From Candidatus Helarchaeota archaeon (GTDB taxonomy: Archaea > Asgardarchaeota > Lokiarchaeia > Helarchaeales > HEL-GB-A): a stretch of DNA of 17,709 bases. The notes under the pieces were generated by a model that had not been told where the DNA came from, searched no databases, and saw nothing but the letters and a program-made list of their open reading frames with translations. Below are positions 1 through 6,065 of the stretch, piece by piece (the stretch's first letter is position 1; the number at the start of each line of letters is the position of its first letter). Both the position numbers and the translations under genes were made by a program. The DNA is taken from positions 1-17,709 of the forward strand of contig JABXJU010000077.1 in NCBI GenBank assembly GCA_013375405.1. The letters run 5' to 3'.

Positions 1-305
1 ACGCGACGATTTATGACACAACAATTGTTATGAGATCGGTTAAAGCGACCCATAGAGTCTGGAACAATAAAGCGGCCCAGAAGGTACTTGAATTAGAAGC
101 ATCCCAAAGCGATCAAGCCGAGATCTTCAATGCCGCAGCCGGAACGAAAGCGAAAGAAATGTATGATGAGGGTAATCTTGATGTGGGCGTCATCTCTGTT
201 GGTCAGGGTGTAGGTCTAGTCAATGACATTCCAACGGTTAAAGAACTCTTCGATCGCATTATGCAACAAGCTGAGGGTATCATCCAAAAACTTCCCCATT
301 CCTAA
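1..305 (+). CDS. Nitronate monooxygenase / enoyl-reductase-like FMN oxidoreductase, C-terminal part
   Basis: The reading frame is open from the first bases of the window (phase beginning at base 3), so the 5' part of the gene lies outside. About 100 residues are visible. The segment DTTIVMRSVKATHRVWNNKA followed by the C-terminal VGVISVGQGVGLVNDIPTVKEL is the typical end of the nitronate monooxygenase (2-nitropropane dioxygenase)/FabK-like TIM-barrel family: the GQ.VGL.DDIP.V.EL segment closes the FMN site and leads into the last helix. Known family members are FMN-dependent and oxidise alkyl nitronates or reduce enoyl-ACP; which applies here cannot be told from the C-terminus. The stop at 303-305 is followed by a T run (307-312) suitable for archaeal termination. 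Confidence 0.75.
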   Translation, partial: ATIYDTTIVMRSVKATHRVWNNKAAQKVLELEASQSDQAEIFNAAAGTKAKEMYDEGNLDVGVISVGQGVGLVNDIPTVKELFDRIMQQAEGIIQKLPHS

Positions 306-424
306 TTTTTTATTAAAAATTGAGTATATAGGTATAAAAAATTAAAAAAGATAGAAAAAATGAGGATTTTTACTGTTTTTTACAAAGCCTATTAAATTTT
401 CATGAAGTAACACAAAATTTAACT

Positions 425-456
425 TCTTTTTTTTTAATATCGAGTATATTGTTATA
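425..456 (+). promoter_or_regulatory. Probable promoter region of asnA
   Basis: A T-rich run (427-435) followed by AATATCGAGTATATTG contains TATA-like elements 20 to 40 bases before the likely translation start at 478. No BRE can be assigned with confidence. The 150-base gap after the preceding gene and the T run after its stop suggest that asnA has its own promoter. Confidence 0.3.
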
Positions 457-477
457 ATGCAAAAGGACGTGATACAA

Positions 478-1608
478 ATGGCAGATAAGGAAGCCGACTT
501 GGCTGGACCTGGAATTGGTGATTATGTCGAGTTAGAAAAGATTTTACCAAATGATTATAGCTCTCTATTAACTCCAAGGGAGACGCAGATCGCGATAACT
601 GCGGTGAAAAATTATATCGAGGAGGGCTTATGCAAGGAGCTCAATCTGATAAGGGTTGAATGCCCCCTAATTGTCGACGCCTTAAGTGGCATAAACGACT
701 TCTTGGATCGCGATGGTTCCCGGACTCCGATTCAGTTTCATATTTCAAACGATTATGATAAAAATCCTATCGATGCCCAAGTCGTCCAAGCAGCAACGAA
801 ATGGAAGCGAATGGCCTTAAAGCAGTTCGGCATGAAGGTGGGTGAAGGCTTATACACGGACATGCGTGCTGTGCGGAAGGATTACTTTTTAGATCATGAC
901 CATTCGTGTTACGTCTCCCAATGGGACTGGGAATTAGCTATTACAGCAGAACAACGCAACTTAGATTTTCTAAGGGAGGTCGTTCAGAAGCTTTGGAAGG
1001 TCATTAAGGGAGCGGAAACCCATGTTCAAAAGATTTTCCCTCAGTTAAAGACTGATAAGTATTCAGATTTACCTGAAAAGCTCACTTTTATGCATGCTGA
1101 GGAAATTCTCGAGAAATTCCCAGACATGTCCCGTAAACAGCGTGAAACTACAATTTTACAGGAATATCCCGCGCTTTTTATAGTCGGTATAGGCTATCCG
1201 CTTAAAGACGGCTATCCCCATGAAATGAGAGCTGCAGACTATGATGATTGGATCACAGAAATAAAACATAAGGATGGCAGTGTAACACATGGGATCAATG
1301 GTGATATTCTTGTCTGGAACCCCGTCACAAAACGGCGGCACGAGCTTTCCTCGATGGGTATTCGGGTAAACGCCGAAAACCTGAGAATCCAGCTGGAGAT
1401 GGCGGGTCAACTTGATTTCCTTAAATATCCCTACCATCAAGGAATTATCAACAATGAAATCCCCCTCAGCATCGGCGGCGGTATTGGACAATCCCGTACT
1501 TTCATGATCATACTCAAAAAGGCACACATTGGGGAGGTTGAAGCAAGTGTATGGCCAAAAATCCTTAAAGACATGTGTAAAAAGCGGAATATACATATTA
1601 TCGATTAA
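478..1608 (+). CDS. asnA: Aspartate-ammonia ligase (asparagine synthetase A)
   Basis: AsnA makes asparagine from aspartate and ammonia with ATP going to AMP + PPi, in the cytosol; its fold is that of class II aminoacyl-tRNA synthetases. The protein follows E. coli-type AsnA along its length: KWKRMALKQFG with GEGLYTDMRAVR (motif 2 region), YVSQWDWE, FIVGIGYPLKDGYPHEMRA, DYDDWITE, GINGDILVWNPV, ELSSMGIRV and the ATP-site motif IGGGIGQSRT near the C-terminus. At about 376 residues it exceeds the usual 330, mainly through an N-terminal extension of about 40 residues. An in-frame ATG at 457 would add seven residues, but GGACGTGAT (464-472), one mismatch from the archaeal Shine-Dalgarno GGAGGTGAT, lies five bases before the ATG at 478, so 478 is preferred. 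It is the bacterial-type enzyme rather than the AsnRS-like archaeal asparagine synthetase, which suggests horizontal acquisition. Confidence 0.93.
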   Translation: MADKEADLAGPGIGDYVELEKILPNDYSSLLTPRETQIAITAVKNYIEEGLCKELNLIRVECPLIVDALSGINDFLDRDGSRTPIQFHISNDYDKNPIDAQVVQAATKWKRMALKQFGMKVGEGLYTDMRAVRKDYFLDHDHSCYVSQWDWELAITAEQRNLDFLREVVQKLWKVIKGAETHVQKIFPQLKTDKYSDLPEKLTFMHAEEILEKFPDMSRKQRETTILQEYPALFIVGIGYPLKDGYPHEMRAADYDDWITEIKHKDGSVTHGINGDILVWNPVTKRRHELSSMGIRVNAENLRIQLEMAGQLDFLKYPYHQGIINNEIPLSIGGGIGQSRTFMIILKKAHIGEVEASVWPKILKDMCKKRNIHIID

Positions 1609-1660
1609 AAAATTAGAAATTTATGATAAATATTTATTGAACAGGGTTTGGTGAATATCG

Positions 1661-2740
1661 TTGTCAAAAAAAAGAGATGCGTTAATCAAAATTGCGAAAG
1701 AGCTTGATAAAATTGTTCATGGGGTTGCGACAGATGAGAAGGGTGAGCCAACAGATACTTTTATTGAGTATTTAGACATGATGTACACTGAAGAGGAAGC
1801 AGCTGTTGTTTCACACCTTGAAAATATGCCAAATTTAAAAACCATTAGAACTCTAGCGAAAGAATTGCAACGTGATAGGAAAGAATTACAAGCGATGTTG
1901 AAAAAATTAGCAAGAAGAGCATATGTTTTAGAAATAACTAACTTATTCGCTCTTCCTACACCTCTATTCGTTTATGATTTGCCATTTATTTTGAAAATCA
2001 ATACTGATAGTCCCGAAGTTAAAAAATTGGCTGAATTAAGTCGAAAGTACTTCGAACAGGAAGGCTATTATATAAAATGGGAAACGCAACGAATCGGTAA
2101 CCCTCGTTTTAGAATATTAACCATAAGCGAGAAAATCGAGTCACCTAAACAAATTGTACCCTTAGAGGAAATATATTCCCTTATCGATAAAAGTAGGACT
2201 ATTTGCGTCATGCCATGCCCCTGTCGCTCTCGACATGATATCGAAGGGATTAGAAAATGTGATTATCCTATTGAAACATGTTTAACTTTCAACTTATATG
2301 CAGAAAGTTTGTTAACAATGAATGATCCGGCAGTACGACAATTAACCAAAGAAGAAGCTATTGAACTAGTAAAAAAAACTGCTGAACTTGGTTTAGTTCA
2401 TGCTACTGATAATTACCAAGGTGAAACGCATATTATCTGCTCCTGTTGCGAAGATTGTTGCTCACAATTAGCTGGAATGCTTCGTCCCGGATTAAATAAA
2501 CCTCACTCTATCGCACGAGCAAATTATCTTGCCACTGTCGATGCTGAAAAATGCGCCGCATGCAGCACGTGTGAAGATCGCTGTAAGTTTGGTGCAATCT
2601 CTATTGAGGATATTGCTCAAATTAATGAAAATAAATGCATGGGTTGTGGGCTCTGTGCGGTAACTTGTCCAAATGAAGCAATTACAATGAAACGACTGGT
2701 GCGAGCAGAGATACCTATAACAGAACACGTTCCATTTTAA
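1661..2740 (+). CDS. HTH and double [4Fe-4S] ferredoxin-domain protein with CxCR motif
   Basis: A 359-residue cytosolic protein. Residues about 40-95 look like a winged-helix segment (YTEEEAAVVSHLENMPNLKT, then LAKELQRDRKELQAMLKKLA). The middle has a Cys-rich cluster, CVMPCPCRSRHD with C182, C186, C188, C200 and C207, and a second cluster CSCCEDCC at 260-267. The C-terminus carries two ferredoxin motifs, C298/C301/C304/C308 and C326/C329/C332/C336, each followed by an AI-containing strand. This architecture occurs in archaeal iron-sulfur oxidoreductase-like proteins of unknown substrate; electron transfer or redox sensing is inferred. The TTG start is chosen because GGTGA (1650-1654) sits six bases upstream and the nearby ATG at 1678 is out of frame. 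A protein of the same general layout is encoded at 13487-14650. Confidence 0.8.
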   Translation: MSKKRDALIKIAKELDKIVHGVATDEKGEPTDTFIEYLDMMYTEEEAAVVSHLENMPNLKTIRTLAKELQRDRKELQAMLKKLARRAYVLEITNLFALPTPLFVYDLPFILKINTDSPEVKKLAELSRKYFEQEGYYIKWETQRIGNPRFRILTISEKIESPKQIVPLEEIYSLIDKSRTICVMPCPCRSRHDIEGIRKCDYPIETCLTFNLYAESLLTMNDPAVRQLTKEEAIELVKKTAELGLVHATDNYQGETHIICSCCEDCCSQLAGMLRPGLNKPHSIARANYLATVDAEKCAACSTCEDRCKFGAISIEDIAQINENKCMGCGLCAVTCPNEAITMKRLVRAEIPITEHVPF

Positions 2741-2775
2741 ATTTTTAATTTATATCATAATAATCCTTTTTTTTA
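2741..2775 (+). terminator. T-run terminator after the Fe-S gene
   Basis: The 40 bases between this gene's stop and the converging radical SAM gene are nearly all A/T and hold an uninterrupted run of eight T (2767-2774). This fits factor-independent archaeal termination on oligo-T. No GC-rich hairpin precedes it. Confidence 0.4.
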
Positions 2776-2780
2776 ACATT

Positions 2781-3549
2781 TCAGCTTTTTGAAAAGCCTC
2801 CATGATGAAATTCAATACTGTAAGTGAGGTTCCTTTTCTCGCAATAATTCTCAATCTCCACCTGAATAATATCCCACAGACTTGGATCTCTTTGGAATTC
2901 TTTATATTTGGTGATTAATTTTGGGTAATTTTCTTTAATCATTCTCATAATTCTTGGAATATTATGGGGCCTGAAATTTAGATTTTCAAACATGAAATAA
3001 TTGGTATAATCGACGGCTTCTTCAACAATCGCTTTGAAATCTGTAATTTCTGGAAAAAATGGTGAAATAAAGGTGTAGGTTTGAATACCAGCTTCAGAAA
3101 TTTTTCTAAGGGCTTCCAATCGTTCTAGAGGTGTAGAAGCCGCTCGCTCAATTTTTCTGGCGAAATTCTCATCTAAGGTGCTAATTGAAATACCAACCGC
3201 GATATTTGTAAATTGCTGAAATAAATCAATATCCCGAACGACTAGTTTCGATTTAGTAAGGATAGAGACTTCAGCATTCGTTCCAATAAGTCGTTCCAAG
3301 ATTTTTCTCGTATTCTGATATTTCTTTTCTAAGGGGGTATATGGATCTGTTACTGAACTCAATAAAATTCTTTTCCCATTATATTTCTGAGGTTTTATTT
3401 GATTCAGATTAAACGTTTTAATATCTAAAAACTGTCCCCATTTCTCCCCCTTATGCCCTGTAAACCGTATCATGAATTCAGCATAGCAATACACACAAGC
3501 GTGTTGACATCCCACAAATGGATTGATGACATAGTCAATGGTAGGAATT
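2781..3549 (-). pseudogene. SPL-family radical SAM protein, 3' part, separated from its start by the transposon
   Basis: The frame reads IPTIDYVINPFVGC then QHACVYCYAEF: the CX3CX2C motif that binds the [4Fe-4S] cluster and SAM in the spore photoproduct lyase-like COG1533 family. Later family hallmarks are present (LLSSVTDPYTPLEKKY, SILTKSKLVVRDIDLF, VGISISTLDE, and a C-terminal E.HHGG). About 256 residues remain, against roughly 270-300 for intact members; the missing N-terminus is about 16 residues. Upstream of 3549 the frame enters the transposon end and meets TAA within a few codons, with no ATG between. The only upstream start is GTG at the VGC codon (3515), which would begin right at the cluster motif. 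The missing 5' part lies at 11932-11980. COG1533 substrates are mostly unknown. Confidence 0.85.
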
Positions 3550-3630
3550 GATTTTTTTCGAAATGTTTGACAATGGTATTAGAAATGTTTGACAATAGGA
3601 TTTTCTTTTTCGAAATGTTTGACAATGGTA
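3549..3630 (+). repeat. Left transposon end: three TnsB-type binding repeats
   Basis: Three directly repeated copies of a motif around GAAATGTTTGACAAT lie at 3559-3578, 3581-3600 and 3611-3630. Copies one and three are identical over 20 bases; copy two differs at three positions. Start-to-start spacings are 22 and 30 bases. The first copy is preceded by TGA and seven T and forms the terminus. All point inward, opposite in orientation to the copies at the right end, as TnsB sites do in Tn7. Confidence 0.85.
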
Positions 3631-3966
3631 ATAAAGCTACTAATTGGAACTTTTTATAACCACTTTATACTTTTAACGACCACTTAATCACCTTTTTTGG
3701 AACGAATAAATTCCTTCGAGGGCATCCAAAAAAACGAGAAATATAAATTATTAATTAAGATATAATAGATGTTTCACGAAATTCCTAGCCTTATTTTTAA
3801 CTCCTCTGAAAAAGTGAGATAAGTACTCTTTATTCTCAATTACGCAAATATAGAGTAAAAATTATTAGATATGAATGATATAATTAACTTGTAAACAATG
3901 TCTTTTCTGTCGCTATCAGATGGAAATGGCAGAAGGGACGCGATCATCTGAAAGAAGGACTCGAAT
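3631..3966 (+). promoter_or_regulatory. Non-coding leader of the cargo operon
   Basis: These 336 bases hold no convincing gene. They contain a short partial direct repeat (TAACCACTTTATAC near 3657, ACGACCACTTAATC near 3676), AT-rich TATA-like stretches (AAATATAAATTATTAAT near 3740; GATATAATTAAC near 3878), and a 7-bp inverted repeat TCAGATG/CATCTGA (3916-3922 and 3945-3951) close to the GAAGGA Shine-Dalgarno (3953-3958) of the first cargo gene. The inverted repeat could be an operator or an mRNA hairpin near the ribosome site. Promoter placement is approximate. Confidence 0.35.
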
Positions 3967-4797
3967 ATGAACCAACTTGAAAAAATAGATTTTAATCCGA
4001 CATTTCTAGCGTTCATGGATGTTCTTGGATTTAAAAATCTTGCCAAAAAAAATGAGCATGCCATATTGGTAAGAATATATCAAAATTTATTAGAAACATT
4101 ACTCTCTTATAGCACTATTATTTTTCCAAAAAAGTCAGAAATGAAAAAAATAGATAATGATAAAGGAAGGATCACTCTAAAAATTGACCAATCCTTGCCT
4201 AAATTCAATTCAATGATCATTTCAGATAGCATTATCATCTGGACCAATGATGCCAACATAGCTCAGCTTCAAAGATTGATTTTTACGATTAAAAATCTAT
4301 TAAATTTAGGGATTGAGATGGGAATGCCGCTTCGAGGTGCAATTACTAAAGGATCACTAACCTATTTAAAACTAAAAGATGAAATTTTATCCTATAATTC
4401 CGTTCACTCGATTATCGGACATTGTATAATCAAAGCTTTTGAAGAAGAAGAGAATCAAAATTGGGTGGGTTGCATACTTAACGAGGAAGTGATTAGTTCT
4501 ATTCCTCCAGAATACATAAAAGTTTTAGAAAATCATAATTTAATTACGAGATATAGAATTCCTTTTAAAAAAGAACCAATAAAAGATAATTATGCTATAA
4601 TATGGGGCGACGAAATAATAAAGAATGATGTTGAAAGAGTGATTCGAAATGCCTTTTCAGCTCATAAGAAATGTATTGATAATGGGGACGAAATTAAGAT
4701 TAAAAACACAATTAGCTTTTTAGAATATATTAATGCGTTAAAAATAAGTAAAAATTCACCATTGGAAAACAATAACTGCCAAAAGACTCTTTTTTAA
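3967..4797 (+). CDS. Class III nucleotide cyclase-like protein (transposon cargo)
   Basis: A 276-residue soluble protein with no signal peptide or TM helix. The layout recalls class III adenylate/guanylate cyclase catalytic domains: FLAFMDVLGFKN (14-24) resembles the first metal-binding FxDIxGF strand with D18; MIISDSIIIW (83-92) resembles the second metal-Asp strand with D87; GMPLRGAITKG (119-129) matches the R.GI..G strand; and SIIGHCIIKAF (148-158) resembles the GxxVNxA helix region. The residues that set base and ribose specificity are not obvious, so it may be a degenerate or unusual cyclase rather than an active one. It heads a two-gene unit with the PIN-like gene 62 bases downstream. 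GAAGGA at 3953-3958 supports the ATG. The fold assignment is by motif reading only; the cargo position suggests defence or another accessory role. Confidence 0.5.
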   Translation: MNQLEKIDFNPTFLAFMDVLGFKNLAKKNEHAILVRIYQNLLETLLSYSTIIFPKKSEMKKIDNDKGRITLKIDQSLPKFNSMIISDSIIIWTNDANIAQLQRLIFTIKNLLNLGIEMGMPLRGAITKGSLTYLKLKDEILSYNSVHSIIGHCIIKAFEEEENQNWVGCILNEEVISSIPPEYIKVLENHNLITRYRIPFKKEPIKDNYAIIWGDEIIKNDVERVIRNAFSAHKKCIDNGDEIKIKNTISFLEYINALKISKNSPLENNNCQKTLF

Positions 4798-4859
4798 AAT
4801 AATTAAAATTTAAAGAAAAGTGTAATTAATTATTATTAGAAATAAAGGAGGGGATAAAT

Positions 4860-5864
4860 TTGGTAAATCTCGAGGATGAAACTAAATTACTTTATTTAGA
4901 TCAAAATATGTGGATTTATTTAGCCAGAATTTATTATAAAGTAGATACAAATTCAGTTCGCTCTCGTATATTAAATAAAATAATTGAATTAGTGGAAAGT
5001 AATAAACTTATTGTTCCTATCAACCTTTCTAATGTACAAGAAACTCTTAAGAGGCGAGATTCAGGAAGTAGAGAACGTTTAGCTGAATTTATGATCAAAA
5101 TCTCGAAAGGATATACATTTATTCCATACGTTTTTCTGCTTGATATTGAAATACGTAATTTATTTAAATGTAAAATCAATTTCCCAGAAACTGATATCCG
5201 AAAGTATGCAATAGGTAAAGGAATTTCCTTTTTACTTGGTGGAGTACCACGAATGAAAACCGATAAGATCGACTCTACCCTGCTTGAAAAAATAAATAAA
5301 GAAGCTCGAAAGCATTTCGATTCTCCCGAATTTTTACTTCAATGCATGTTAGAACCAGAAAATAATATTTGGACCTCAGAATTCACGGGAGAAATTGACG
5401 AGATGCAACAAAACATTGAAAAATCTAGAAAAGAGGCATTAAAAGTAAAAGATAGAACACGGCGTTATAAATTTCAGGTGGCAAGACATTGGATTGATTC
5501 CATAAATCATAGAATTGTTAAAATATCCTCTGAATTAAATATTCCATGGAACACTATTATTCCTCCTTCTCCCTCCGCTGATCAGATAGTAGAGATTTTC
5601 CACGAACTACCGATTAGCTACACTAACTTTTGCCTATATAACGGAAGAAACCGACAAATACACCGCCCAATTGAAATAAATGATTTTTTAGATATAGGAA
5701 GCCTATCTTTTGCTATACCCCATTGTGATTTTGTTGTTGCAGAACGATTTTTCATCTCGATAGCTCAAAATGCTCATTTAGACGAGTTATATAATACTGT
5801 ATTACTCTCAAATTTAGAGGATTTAGAAGTGTATTTAGATGAAATAATAGAAAAAAATGAATAA
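4860..5864 (+). CDS. PIN-like domain putative nuclease (transposon cargo)
   Basis: A 334-residue soluble protein. It begins with LLYLDQNMWIYLA, a first beta strand ending in an acidic residue (D14) as in PIN nucleases. INLSNVQETLKRR follows (E61), and near the C-terminus are FLDIGSLSFAIPHCDFVVAE (D278, D290, E295) and a final NTVLLSNLEDL strand/helix. The spacing of acidic residues and the late A.P.CD.VV.E motif fit PIN-like metal-dependent ribonucleases in which a long helical insert (about 90-270) separates N- and C-terminal halves of the fold. Start: TTG at 4860, preceded five bases upstream by the strong Shine-Dalgarno GGAGGGGA (4847-4854). It probably shares a transcript with the cyclase-like gene. 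The likely role is RNA cleavage as the effector of a cargo system; this is inferred, not shown. Confidence 0.55.
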   Translation: MVNLEDETKLLYLDQNMWIYLARIYYKVDTNSVRSRILNKIIELVESNKLIVPINLSNVQETLKRRDSGSRERLAEFMIKISKGYTFIPYVFLLDIEIRNLFKCKINFPETDIRKYAIGKGISFLLGGVPRMKTDKIDSTLLEKINKEARKHFDSPEFLLQCMLEPENNIWTSEFTGEIDEMQQNIEKSRKEALKVKDRTRRYKFQVARHWIDSINHRIVKISSELNIPWNTIIPPSPSADQIVEIFHELPISYTNFCLYNGRNRQIHRPIEINDFLDIGSLSFAIPHCDFVVAERFFISIAQNAHLDELYNTVLLSNLEDLEVYLDEIIEKNE

Positions 5865-6065
5865 CGAAATCGTAAATTAATCGAAATCTAAATATAAATA
5901 CTATAAACGTAGATCTTCTTCTCTGTGGCAGGCTCGATGAGATAGAAAAGTGCTTTTTTAAAAAATTATTGACAATGAGACATATAATTTTTGGCTCTTT
6001 ATTATGAGTTTTTAACCAATTATAGTCGTTTATGAAGAATATTTGAGACCTTTATTCTTAGAATT
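5865..6065. other. Intergenic region between convergent cargo and tniQ genes, with an internal end-like motif
   Basis: These 201 AT-rich bases separate the plus-strand cargo from the minus-strand tniQ gene. No gene is apparent. A transposon-end-like core, TTGACAATGAG, lies at 5969-5979 and is identical over 12 bases (with the preceding A) to the copy overlapping the tnsAB start. T-rich stretches (near 5955-5960 and 6009-6013) could help terminate the cargo transcript. Confidence 0.45.

Noticed and set aside
3480..3515. GTG at the VGC codon as a functional restart of the radical SAM gene
   Set aside because: A start there would remove the conserved residues just before the CX3CX2C motif, and no Shine-Dalgarno lies upstream; treating it as a truncated pseudogene is safer.
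3559..3630. Three direct repeats as a mini CRISPR array
   Set aside because: Spacing is uneven (22 and 30 bases) with gaps of only a few bases between copies, and inverted copies occur at the other end, which fits TnsB sites.
3840..4064. Minus-strand 74-codon frame across the start of the cyclase-like gene
   Set aside because: It overlaps the start of a better supported plus-strand gene and shows no ribosome site or family motif.
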